From positions 62,001 to 126,000 of the forward strand of contig UWYS01000002.1 of the NCBI GenBank assembly GCA_900291925.1: 64,000 nucleotides of DNA, written 5' to 3'. Shown one piece after another: positions 22,247 through 33,138 of the stretch. Numbering within the stretch: position 1 is the first letter of the stretch; every line of letters starts with the position of its first letter. The notes below the pieces were generated by a model that did not search any database, had not been told where the DNA came from, and saw nothing but the letters and a program-made list of their open reading frames with translations. The position numbers were made by a program, and so were the translations under genes. This DNA is from Thecaphora thlaspeos (lineage: Eukaryota; Basidiomycota; Ustilaginomycetes; Urocystidales; Glomosporiaceae).

Positions 22247-23968
22247 ATGACGACCCCTTCTCGCCTCTTTTTCGTCTTTGTCGCGCTGGCCATTTCGCTC
22301 GGCCTCGCCACCATCCAGGTCGACGCCATGCCCGCTGCCGTCGCCGCTCCTCAGATGCAGAATCTCGAAGCGCGCATCGGCACCATCTCCCGTCCTCAAC
22401 CTTTCCACGGCAACATGCCTGGGAAGCGTGAAGAGGAGCTGGAGGCGCTCAAGAAGCGTATCGGCGCCATCTTCCGCCCTCAGCCCTTCCACGGCCCCGC
22501 CAACGGTAAGTGGAGCGTAGCACCAACAGCAGCAGAAGCAGTCGACGTGGAGAAGAGGTCCCAAGGTAAGCCCCCTACATCGTTGGCGAGGAGGAAGCGG
22601 TCGGAGCAGGGCGGCCTCGATCCCTTTGAAAAGAGGACGTCGGTCGGCAACGGCGACGCTTCGCTCTGCAACAAGCTGTACTCAAACGTCACCTATGTCG
22701 GCACCCACAATAGCTACGCAGTAGGACGCCTCAACCAGGCGACGGTCGGGTACAATCAAGCCAAGTCGGTCAAGCAGCAGCTTGACGAGGGCGTGAGGCT
22801 GCTGCAGGTCCAGGCCCACGCCAACACCACCTTGACCGACGGGAGCGGGAACCAGCTTTGCCACACTAGGTGAGTCAATTCTTTCTCGTTACTCGTAAGC
22901 ATAGGAGGCGGTGATGACAGTGGTGCGGCTGCGGCTGTCAAACATTGCTCGCCTCCGGGACCTGGCGGAACAAAGGGCTCGCGCGCCCCCACCTCCGCCG
23001 TCAGGCGGCGGGACCCTTAGCGTAGCGGAACACCTCCTTCTGACGCCATTCTTTACAATGCTCTCCCTCTCTTCCCGCTCCCCGCCCTGCAGCTGCTCGC
23101 TCGTCAACGGCGGGCGCTCGAATCCTACCTCTCCACCGTCTCTTCCTGGCTTGACGCGAACCCGAAGGAAGTCGTCACACTCCTCATTGTCAACTCCAAC
23201 GACCAGTCCGTCTCCAAGTTCGGCACCGCCTTTTCATCCACCGGTTTCTCTTCCAAAGCCTACGCCTCCTCGTCCTCCACCATCTCCAAATACTCCTGGC
23301 CTACACTCGGATCCCTCATCGACGCCGGGACGCCCCTGGTGGTCTTTATCGACAACAGTGCCGACATTTCTGCGGTTCCCTACATCCTGCCTGAGTTCAA
23401 CAATGTCTGGGAGAACGCCTATGACCAGACGACCTATCCATTCAACTGCAGCGTCGACCGGATCGACTCGGCCGCGACCGCTACGGACCTCATGTATTTC
23501 GACAACCACTTCCTCGACATGGAGACGACCTTGTTTGGCGTCACGTTTACCGTCCCCAACACGGACCAACTGTCGACGGTCAACTCGGAGGAGGGGGTGA
23601 CGAGCGGTGCAGGGAGCTGTGCGGCCCAGCACGGGAGCTACCCGACGTTTATCATGCTCGACTTTTACGATGCCGGGTACGGCGGACCGTTTGAGGCAGC
23701 AGCGAGGATGAACGGTGTCGCGTACGTCAACAAGACTAGTCCGTCGTCGTCGTCGTCGCCGTCGTCGTCTGGCGGCAACAGCGGATCTAGCAGCAGTAGC
23801 GTTGGCGCGCCGGGCGTCAACTTGATGGCCCTCACGATGACGGGTCTGGCCGTCTTGGGAGAGCTGGAACGTTGCTCTTCTAGTTTTGCCCCCACCATTC
23901 ACCCCACTGTTCCTTGCCAGCTAGCTGGTCTTGGTGTGGCACGGTCGTTGGTTGTTCGCCCGTTGTAG
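22247..23968 (+). CDS. Secreted PI-PLC X-like phosphodiesterase with N-terminal dibasic peptide repeats; frameshifted
   Basis: The protein belongs to the PLC-like phosphodiesterase (PLC X-domain, TIM-barrel) family of secreted or GPI-linked fungal proteins. Exon 1 is 22247-22869 (donor GTGAGT); exon 2 starts at 23093. A signal peptide covers about residues 1-27, and the start has a good context (GCCACCATGA). Residues 40-85 contain two copies of an RIGxIxRPQPFHG unit, with KR and KKR dibasic sites; further KR sites occur at EKRSQG, RRKRSEQ and FEKRTS. The catalytic domain begins at YSNVTYVGTHNSYAVG (active His) and continues after the intron as SCSLVNGG. The conserved continuation ALESYLSTVSSWLDANP lies in another frame, so one base is missing near 23108-23115. 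A Ser-rich tail and a hydrophobic stretch suggest a GPI anchor, but the exact C-terminus is unsure. Confidence 0.75.
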
Positions 23969-24042
23969 GTAGTAGAATGGCCTTGGACACTCTTGTCTGT
24001 ATCTCGCATCGCGTCCGTTTGTTCGTCGGTTGTGCCTGGACC

Positions 24043-24063
24043 TTTTTTTTTTTTTTTTTTTTT
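24043..24063. repeat. Poly-T run between two convergent genes
   Basis: Twenty-one T residues lie between the PLC-like stop and the RIM20 stop, in the roughly 300-nt convergent 3' region. Confidence 0.8.
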
Positions 24064-24264
24064 CTCCTTGTTCTCGTCCTCGCTCTCTGTCCTTTTTGTC
24101 TCGCATCGCACTCCCTCCCCCGTCCGCCTCTTGCCCTCCTTTTCGTCCGGATCGTATTGAATCGAGTCGCGAACAGCATAATCGACCATTCCTTCTCTCT
24201 CTCTCTCTTCCATCCATCCATCCAAGGCATTCTTGATATATGTTTATGCAAATCGCGGACCACG

Positions 24265-24470
24265 TCAATTTCCAAACCGAATCTCTCCACCTGGAAACGC
24301 ACCCCAATTCGGCTGTTGCTGTTGCTGTTGGATAGGTTGGTCTCTTCTTTCTGTCTCTTGTTGTGCACGGTTGGAGGGAAGTCGTGTACTGCCCCTTTTT
24401 GGAGATTGTTGAGCAGCAACGGAGGAGAGAGATGTTCCGCTGAATTGAATGGTTAGGTTTTGTATGTCGA

Positions 24471-24507
<37 letters not shown>

Positions 24508-24581
24508 TGGGCAAGGGTTAGGGAAGGTGTTAGAAGTCTTATTTAAATATAGGACGAGGATAATGGAGAGTGAGGAGAGAG

Positions 24582-24619
<38 letters not shown>

Positions 24620-27336
24620 ACGCAGGACTTACCTGCCGAGCTCGATGCCATTCCTGTTTCGATTGGAAGAGGAGGTAGAAGAATGTGTGTGAATTGTGAG
24701 TGAGTGCTATGGAGGATAGGGACACGGTAAGGAAGAAAAAAAAAAAAAGATTTAAAAGGTGGAAGATCTCACCTTGACATCTTGCCTGTAAGCAGATAGG
24801 AGTTTGGCTAGGCCGTTGTAGAACTGACGTTTCCCGCAACGACCGTAGGTAGAGAGAGAGGGTGTGTATGAATGAGGAACAGATCAGCGACCGTACCACG
24901 TTCCAACATCGAGGACAAGCTCGAAAGCGCAAGGAGAAAACGCACCTCGAGACCTTCGACGAGATTACTCGCCAACTCCCTATACTTGCCATACGCGACA
25001 TCGAGATTCTGCAACGCCTTCTGCCTCCTCTTTATCCCTACGTCCATCTTTCTCGCCTCTCTAAACTCTTCGTTTCGCCTCTTGATCTCGTCCAGCACTT
25101 GTTCCTGCTCCTTGGCACTTCGGTCCATCTCCTGTCGGAACTTGTCGTACTTTGCCAGTTGTCCGTCAAATAGGTCTTCAAAGTCGGAGGCGGAGACGCC
25201 AGAAGAGGAGGACGAGGAGAGCGTGGCGGTATGCTGTAGCACCAGAGGTCGGACGTCGTCTGACGAAGAGAAGGATCTGCATTCGGCAAGACAGGCGGCG
25301 CGCGAATCCAGTAGGTCGTCCAGGTGCTCCAGCGACGCGCGCAGGGAGCGGACGGTGTGAATCTGTGCGTCGGATTGCGAAGACGAGGCGGGCAGAGATG
25401 TTGACGGGATGAAAGCCTCCAGGTCTTCCTGCAATCGCTCAAGCCAAAGGCAAGGAGAAGGAGGAGAAAAGAAGAAGAAGAACACGGCGGATTAAAGTCG
25501 GCATCTGCCCTTCCTTCTGATGCCCGCTGCACCACTGACCGTGCGCGCACTCACCACACCGCCGGACAGCACGCCGATCAGATCGTTCCAATCCTCGAGC
25601 TTCTGCCTGACGATGGCGTCACTCGCCCTGGCCTGCTGCAGCGTCTGCGCATACGTCTCGCCCTGCGCCTTGAGGTCCGCCGCCGCCTCGTGGCTCGGCG
25701 GTCTAGGCCAGCGCTGCTGGGTGAAGGTCGAGCGGACCTGCTCGTCTTCGCGCTGCTCCTGGTCGAGGATCGAAAAGGCCTCTGACAGCATGTCGGCGTC
25801 GGTCCGCGCGATCCGGGCCACATCGTCGGCGATGCTGTGAAGGCGGTCGATGCCGCCCTCGGAAGCGACCTCCTCGTGCCGCCGCAGGAGCGAGGGCGGG
25901 AGACCCATGGGCTGCTCCAGCGCCTGAAGCGAGCCGGGCAGGTTGAGCGATTGGAGCGTGCTCTGGGCGATGCCGTCGAGCTCGTCGCGCCGCTCGGCGA
26001 TCTGCTCGCGGACGAGCGAGTCGCGCCGGTCGTCGTAGATGCTGATGGCCAGGTGGACGCCGTAGGAGACCAGCTCGGCAAAGAGCGGCTTTCCCAGCGC
26101 CGGCGCCGGCCTCTCGCGCAGCAGCGAGATGGCGTTGGCCACCTCGGTCGGCAGCACGGGCTTGACCATTGCGGCGGCGACGATGGGCGGCAGGTTGGAA
26201 GCAGTGGTGACGGGCTCGAGGTAGATGAGGTCGTTGTCCTTTGTGCCGCGCTGGACGTTTGTCTGGATGATCTGCTGAAGCGACTTGAGGTCCTGAAGCA
26301 GGGCGTCGGATACGCCGCGCTTGAAAGTTTCGAGAGCGCGCTTGACGTGGCCCTCTGCCACCTTGAGGCGTCCGAGCTCGTCGCCGTACCGGTTGGCGGC
26401 AAGGTCGTCGGCGCTCTTGCGGAATTGGGCGGCAGCGGCAAAGTGCCAGCGCTTGACGGTCATGTGGTTGATCCACTCCCAGGGGAGCTGGGGCCGCGTC
26501 GCATCGTCAGAGTTGCCGGCGTAGTCGGTGGTGCGGGCGCCATCACCCGCGAAGGAGGCGCGGTCGAGCGAGGCAGCGTAGAGCTCCGAGACGCGCTCTG
26601 CGAGCTTGGCGATGGTATTGTTCTTGAGGCAGTCGAGGACGGCCTTTTGCCAGAAGCACTCTTGTGCCTGTGCGAGCATGAGGTCACGCAGGCACTCGAG
26701 GAGGGAGGCGTTGAGGTCGGGCGACTGCGGCTTGAGGTGGCAGATGTCGGGGAGGAGGGCGTCTCGAATGTGGTCAAAGATACCTGCGGCGTGCTGGAAG
26801 GATGCGATGGCGCGCTTGATGCTCTCGCTCTCTCCCCTCCCCTCTGCGGTGCCGAGGGCCGAGTAGAGGCTAGCGAGGCTAAAGAGGAGGCTTGCGCGTT
26901 CGTAGATGAGGTCCGGGTGTGCGACGGTGTCGCTGGTAGCATAGGAGGAGGCGGAGGCAGAGGCAGAGGCAGAGGCTGTGCTGGCGTCGTGGGGGGTGGA
27001 TGCGTGGAGGGGGCCAGATACAACCGAGGTCCAGAGGGGCAGGGAGGTGGGGAAGGCGATGGACCAAGGGAAGGCGATGCCGATGTTTGCGGGGAACTTT
27101 GTGCTGAAGAAGACGAGCTGTGCGTGGTAGCGGAGCGCGAGTTCGATGCTGGAGACGTGTACCTCTAGGCGTGAGCAGTGGTCCCTGAGGTAACAGAGGC
27201 GGCTGATGTCACCTGCAAAGGCGTCTGGATGGGTGTCTGTGTAGTTTTGCGAGATGTATGCGCGGACCGCGTGGGCGAATGGGGTGGCGAGCGAAGGGGT
27301 GCGCTTGGGCGGTAGTGCAAGGATGTTGCGCGGCAT
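24265..27336 (-). CDS. RIM20: RIM20/PalA, BRO1- and V-domain protein of the alkaline pH pathway
   Basis: Rim20/PalA links the ESCRT machinery on endosomes to proteolytic activation of the pH regulator Rim101/PacC. There are five exons: 27336-25555, 25428-24946, 24823-24773, 24653-24633 and 24471-24265. All splice in phase 0, for 847 residues. The BRO1 domain covers about 1-380 (start ILALPPKRTPSLATPF; the KFPANIGIAFPW and LLFSLASLYSALG regions). The V (LYPxL-binding) domain covers about 390-780, continuing across the splice through FEDLFDGQLAKYDKF and FYNGLAKLLSAYRQD. The Gln/Pro-rich tail ends GGEIRFGN. The PalA-like N-terminus and the absence of the Pro-rich tail of Bro1 proper favour RIM20. 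Exon 4 encodes only seven residues. The gene is divergent from TSR2. Confidence 0.9.
24473..24613. repeat. (TG)n and (GA)n microsatellites inside RIM20 intron 4
   Basis: On the plus strand a TG run (about 24473-24503) and a GA run (about 24587-24613) both fall in the last RIM20 intron. On the gene's strand these read as CT and CA tracts, and the CA tract runs directly into the CAG acceptor, serving as its upstream tract. Confidence 0.75.
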
Positions 27337-27619
27337 CGTGGGCGTGGGCGTGCGGCAACGAAGTGTGGGGGACCTTTGATAGGAGGGAGGGTGGTGGTGG
27401 TGGTTGTGGTCGTCGTCGTGGCGACCGTCCTAGACGCTTTGTTGGGCGCACTCCTCCACACCAACACCCCGCAGCGGCGGCGCTCGGATCCGCACTTGGA
27501 TGCACGCGCCTCCACCTGGAAGAAATTCGAGCCACACCGCCGCCCTCTTTCCTTGTCGCCATTTCCCCTTGCTCCCACCCATCCCTCGCCACCGACTGCA
27601 CGTACACGCAGCCCTCAGC
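27337..27619. promoter_or_regulatory. Divergent promoter, RIM20 and TSR2
   Basis: The two ATGs are 283 nt apart on opposite strands. The side next to TSR2 is C-rich on the plus strand. No TATA box was seen. Confidence 0.5.
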
Positions 27620-28312
27620 ATGGCTTCCTCTTGCTCGGCAGACGCCGAACCCGTGCCTACTCCCCAGCAACTCCTCTTTGCGCGCGCAGTCATCCTCACT
27701 TTCGAACTATGGCCCGCCATGCGCCTCGCCGTGACCGAAGAGTGGGGCGGCCCGGACAGCCTCGACAAGCGCGACTACCTCATCAGCTACCTCTGTGATG
27801 AGCACGGCGACCCACACCCTTCCAAACAGCCCGACATCGACAACCTCGCAGAGACGCTCGAGAGCTACCTTGCGGACGAGTTTGAGTGCCGCCTCGACGA
27901 CGGCAGCCCGGACTGGGTAGCCGGAAGGATCGTCGGCCTCCACAGCTCCATCTTTACAGACAAGCCAGAAGACGCTGCAAAGGGTCACGAGGCAGTCGTG
28001 CAACTCGAAAAGGCCTTCCACGAGCTCAAGGGGGAAAAGACCAATGCTTCCGCCGCACAGGAGGCGCCAGAGCTCCACGACCACGGCCTCTCGGGCGACG
28101 ACGACCAAAAGATGGGACAAGGCCATGGCGACGACGAGCGGGTCAGGGCGGCGCAACGCATGGCGCAGTCGCATGGCGGCATCATGGCGGCAGACGTGCT
28201 CGGAGCAGAGACGGGCAACCAGCAGCGCGCACGCAGGGAGCGCGAGTCGAGGCCCGAACCCATCATCGACGAGGACGGATTCGAGACGGTCGTATCTCGC
28301 AAGAGGCGGTGA
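27620..28312 (+). CDS. TSR2: Tsr2, pre-rRNA processing factor and eS26 chaperone
   Basis: Tsr2 holds ribosomal protein eS26 (Rps26) and delivers it to pre-40S particles; it is needed for 20S pre-rRNA processing. The single exon encodes 230 residues. The family core is near the N-terminus: LLFARAVILTFELWPAMRLA, then EEWGG (the WGG motif) and KRDYLISYL. An acidic segment with LESYLADEFECRLDDGS follows. The C-terminus ends DEDGFETVVSRKRR, matching the conserved Asp-Gly-Phe tail of the family. The ATG at 27620 follows CTCAGC; the frame is open upstream but that part is Pro/His-rich leader. Confidence 0.92.
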   Translation: MASSCSADAEPVPTPQQLLFARAVILTFELWPAMRLAVTEEWGGPDSLDKRDYLISYLCDEHGDPHPSKQPDIDNLAETLESYLADEFECRLDDGSPDWVAGRIVGLHSSIFTDKPEDAAKGHEAVVQLEKAFHELKGEKTNASAAQEAPELHDHGLSGDDDQKMGQGHGDDERVRAAQRMAQSHGGIMAADVLGAETGNQQRARRERESRPEPIIDEDGFETVVSRKRR

Positions 28313-28859
28313 GCGCACAACGAGATGGTGGCGGTTGGTGGTGGTGGTGACAGCGATGGCGACGGCGATGGCAAAGGTGATGGTGGACAGGCTTGACTTG
28401 GCTAGCCATGCTAACCGGTGAGCTGCGGCCGAGCCGGGCGGACGAAGCAAAAGACACCCTCTCGCCTGCTTTCTGGCTGACCCCGGCCGTGTCCTGACGC
28501 CGGTTTGGCTCTGTCTGTGATCGTGCCGTTGCACAGCTTGCTACTTAGCCACTGTAGAAGGGTGCCATGTCATGACGGAACAGAGCACAAGCCTTGCTGT
28601 ATGGCAGGTCATTGTCGTCACCTCGCCTCTTGCTCTCTCTCTCTCACCGTGTCGTTGCGGTCGGAGGAAGGACGTCTGCTGCGGGGAGGGTGCCTGCTTC
28701 TTTTGACCGGCAATCCTTTGGGAAATGAGGGCAAAATTCAGAGGGAAAGAAAGACGCAGTTCCGCCTTTTGTCGGTGGCGCGGCACAAGAGCTGTCCATC
28801 TGCGCGCCTCGTCCTGTCAAACGGCGCATGTCACTCCCATTTTGACCTCTTCGCTCTCG

Positions 28860-28894
<35 letters not shown>

Positions 28895-29133
28895 GATTCG
28901 TCGCGCCGTCCTCCTGATGCCATGTAGCATTCTCAGTCGAGGTCGCCATCGCCATCATCCCGCACCTTGCCTTCCCCCTGACAACCTCTCCAAACCAACG
29001 ACTTTCCGCCTATCCCCTCAGTCTCGATACTCTTCAGACCAGGCCGGCATCTACACGCGTCGCACCAGCTATCAGCAGAGCCCCACCTCTATACACACAA
29101 CGCACTCTCGCATCGACGACGACAGCGGCGACC
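28313..29133. other. Intergenic region between TSR2 and the membrane protein gene
   Basis: About 820 nt with GGTGGT-rich sequence after TSR2 and a (CT)n(CA)n tract at about 28857-28893. The last 200 nt look like a 5' leader. No gene was recognised. Confidence 0.4.
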
Positions 29134-32100
29134 ATGTCATATCCGGACACGGGGCCACGCAGGTCACGGAGGCAGGTGATGCCGATCGGATCGGTCGATG
29201 ACGAGCTGCCCGGCGATCTACCGGCCTACGATGACGGACAATGGCACGGCGACACGCCCACCGTCGCCAAAGCCGTCCCGACCTTGACGGCCGCAGCTCC
29301 TCTGAACTCAGACTCACTTCCCGATCCGACTAGCCCGACCAGTATCGACTCGCTGCTGTCCGCCTCTGCTTTTGCAGCCTCCACCGCGTCGATGGTCGCT
29401 TCCCTCTCGGCCAGTCCATCTTCAGCCCACGTCTCGAGCAGCTCACCGCTCCCCACCTCGTCGAGCAAATCGGCCGCGCAAACTGACAAGTCCAGCAACG
29501 AAAATGACTCAGGCTTCAAGGTGGCGTATCTGACGCCCGTCTTTGTCCTGATCGGCGTCTTTCTCATCTGCAGTCTGGGCGGACGACTGTGGGGCAAAGT
29601 CTGGCACGCACGCAACCGCGAAACCAGACGACGACATCGACACGCTCAGCGTCTAGCCAGCGAGCTAGGGTTCGACAGCTCCAGCGGCAGCGGTAGCCAC
29701 CATGCTCACCCAGACGTCGCAGCATCCTGGGACGGTCGACCGCTAAGTCTACGCGACAAAGAGTCGGCACTGGACGACTGTGGGTACGATTCCGAGGAGG
29801 AAGACGAAAAGTACCCGGGAACATTTCACATCCTCAGCCAGCGAATACTCGGAGACAAGGCGAGGGTGGCCCCACCTACCACGAGGGCGAGGACGGGAAA
29901 GTACGAGGGAAAAGTACAGTCCAACTCGTGGTTCGCAGTACAGGTCAGGAGGTTCGTACAGCCCGAGAGCAGCTGCTCTGCATCGCTTCAGACGGACGAC
30001 GATCGTTTTACCGCCGTGCATAGGCCGTTGCGCAAGACGACGTCGAGACACCTCAGGGCTGGCGATCTGGAGGCTTCGGCGGCCGCGGCGGGGCAGGAGG
30101 AGGGAAGCTTGTTGTACGCTCACTCGGACGTGGGTCCTGCCGCTGAAAAGCAGGCGGACCATTCTCTTTGGGCCCGACTGAAAGGAGTATACGCGAGACA
30201 AAAGCAGACAGTGAGTACCTTGTAGGCACTCCTGAGTGGATCGAGACTGATTGATCCGGATCGTTGGCAGCAAAGTTGACAGTGACCGTCTGGCTTTCTT
30301 CCTTCTTCCTCGCACTCGATGATCAGGCGACCGTCCGGAACCCCTCGTTACAGAGCCGCGGTCTCGGGCTATCCTTCAACGACCCTGCCGAGTCAGAGAG
30401 ACTATGGGGCGTTCAACCGGTCCATCGCTCTCCTCCCTCGAGCCTCGGTCGATTCACCAACGAAGGCGACGACGGCGCTCTCACCATCCTCACTCGACCC
30501 AAGTCCATCTCATCTTCTGGCCATGGTGGTTCCGTCTTTCGTCATCCGTCGACGCTGAGCGCTACGAATAACCTGCGTTCGCGCTCTCGAGGATACTACA
30601 AGCCTCTTCCTGAGATTGTCGACCCGTCTACACCGGCACCCGAGCGAGTCTCGGCACCGATGGTGGCGGATCGCGACGAGGGGTACGATGAGCTTGGATT
30701 GGAAACGATCGTTACCGTCGACCGACAATCTAGCCAGGCTCAAAGCGAAAAGACCGTAGAGAGTACGGTATCGTCGCACGTCTCTTCGCAAGCTACGTCG
30801 CACCCACATGCTTCCCCGCCGCCGCAGCAGCAGCAGCAGCGGCGGCAAAAGGGCGGTGCATCGAACCTAGGGCGTAGCCGTACACGACGACAGGCGGGTA
30901 CGACGTACATGTACGACGACCAACTTCCTTCAAAGGAACACTTCCGCAAGACACCCTCTCCACGCACGGAGACGCCTAGGAAGTGGAGACCCCATTCTTC
31001 CTGCATCTCTTCTTTGACACCCAGCAGAAACGGCGGAGGCAGTATCGACCATAGTTATACGCCGTTGACTCCGCCGGCAAGAGTGGCGAGGACGGCAACG
31101 TCGGCTTCGAGAAAGTCCGAGGTGTTACTCGAGATGGTCAGGACGCAGCAGCGATCCACGGATGAGTATATCGATTCGGTCAGACCTTTGGATAGGACGA
31201 CGACAACGACAACGACGGCGGAGGCGGCGGCGGAGGCAGCGGAGGAGGAGGAACACGTTGAGCGGCCTTCAGAGACATCTGCATCCGTTGGCGTCGGTGC
31301 GACGTTGCCCGTCCGTGCTACGCCTACGCGCGGTCCGCCCAGATCTGGAGCATCAACCACCCGATCCAAGAGCACCGTCGCATCTGTTGAAGCTACACCG
31401 ACATCTCGACGACAAGGCGGGCCGACCACGCCTTTGCACCACGACAACGATGCGAAGCCCACCGTCTCACGGTCAAAGACGATGAGTCGAAGCAAGAGCA
31501 CTCGTCATCCCGCCCGTCCGGTCGCCACTTCGGGACAGCTAACGGCATCGGAACTCACGTCTCTGCTCAATACTCCCGGTCTCTCGGCCGAAGCCACAGC
31601 TTCCACTCTTGCCGACCTTCTTGCGCTCTACGAAGACGACAGTGGCAACAGTAGTAGCGACGCACCTGAAACGCCATACTTTCAAGAGACATCACCTCGA
31701 CTTTCACACGGAGCTGCAGGGAGTTCGGACGAAGAAATTCTAGCTACTGATAGCGAGCTCGCACCGCATCGCGTCGAGGTAGGGAGGCAAGTGTCGGTGA
31801 AGCGATCCGAAACGATGCGTACAATGCTCGCCGAGTCGGTGACGGGTCAGAAGTCGACCTTCTACACTCCTCTTCCCGGAAACCAAGATGGAGAAACCTT
31901 TACACCCATCCCGACCTACATGCAGATGGACGAGGCGCGAGGGTTGGATCATGTCTTTGACGTGCTTTGCAAATACGTCGGTGTGGATTCCTCCCCTGTC
32001 GCTGCTGCTGAATCCGTCGCCGTCAGCACTCCAAAACGTCCAGCGAACGGCAACGACACTCCAACATCATCGCGGAAGAATATGTGGTGCAAGACGAAGG

Positions 32101-32885
32101 AAGGAAGATGGTATCGGTCACCTTCAGGACCTTCTTCGATCTGTTCAGACGAACGAGACGATACTGTCTTGGCAACGTCTAGGCGTCATGCAACCAGCGA
32201 AGTCGGCACAGAGGGATTACCGTCATCATTGACGATCGCCTCTCCAAACCCTTTGGATCGTATCGCTTCACCCCCTCCGACGTTGCAAGGTGGTCGACAC
32301 GATTCATTCTTCTCTTCACCCGCCAGTCCCACTTCTGTCGTCACACGACCTCGCCTCGTCGTGTCTCCTCGTGACAATAACGTGGTGACTTCAGTTGGAA
32401 GCGATGGGATGATGCCTTCCTATGGTAGCGTCGTAACTCTACCGACACGTTTGGAAAGACGACAACAAGGCGGAGGTGGAGGGGGAACAAAGACGAGACG
32501 TTGGGTAACGGATCAAACCAACACCACCATCTCTTCCTCATCACCTTCTTCTGGAAGTTCACCTGTTGCGCTTTCTATCAAACCATCTCGTCCTCCACGA
32601 CGGTATCAAGCGACACTTTCAGGCGGCCTTAAATCGGCGGTGGACTCTTCATCGGATGGTTCACCTTGTACCACAACATCACCCTCGAGGATGGGAAGGA
32701 TGCAGGACGATCCGTCTCGTCGATCTCCACGACGTCAGGCGGGCATTGTGAATCCGCTCGAAAAGGAAAGACAACGTCGACAGGCTCTAGATCGCGTGAA
32801 ATCTATCGTTCATCGTGGCTACGCGTCAAAGAGCGCGTCGTCCCTTGACGATGGTGCTTCCATTAGGGAAAGTTCTTTGATGTAG
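29134..32885 (+). CDS. Large single-pass membrane protein, function unknown
   Basis: Exon 1 is 29134-30210 (donor GTGAGT) and exon 2 is 30327-32885 (acceptor GATCAG). The in-phase join gives 1211 residues. One strong membrane segment lies at about 130-150 (VAYLTPVFVLIGVFLICSLG), followed by basic residues (RNRETRRRHRH), which predicts a lumenal or outside Ser/Thr-rich N-terminus and a long cytosolic tail. The tail is mostly Ser/Thr/Arg-rich and disordered, with SRSK-type basic repeats near 600-720 and a basic C-terminal helix (NPLEKERQRRQALDRVKSIV). Many Ser/Arg sites could be phosphorylated. I recognise no catalytic domain. It has the look of a lineage-specific cell-cortex or signalling protein, but that is a guess. 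Confidence 0.75.
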
Positions 32886-32915
32886 TCTCATCCAGAGGTG
32901 TCGGGTCCTTCTGTC

Positions 32916-32942
32916 TACACACACACACACACACACACACAC
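32916..32942. repeat. (AC)n microsatellite
   Basis: About 13 AC units lie 30 nt after the stop of the membrane protein gene, probably in its 3' UTR. Confidence 0.85.
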
Positions 32943-33138
32943 GCTCGTTTTAGCATTCTCTATCCGTCTGTAATTTTGTATCATCAGCTTCTCGACTCCA
33001 CCCTCTGAGGATTAATTGATTCGATGTCGTAGTCGGCTGAACAGGTAGACTGAGCAAGATGACAGTGCGAGCGTGCGAGCGATACAGCAGAGTCAAAGCG
33101 GAACAAAAACCGTGGATCTAGCCAAGAGTGACACCTGC

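Noticed and set aside
25837..27168. 443-residue open frame on the plus strand
   Set aside because: It is antisense to the BRO1 region of RIM20; high GC at third positions creates long mirror frames. Its protein is Val/Glu/Gly-rich without domains.
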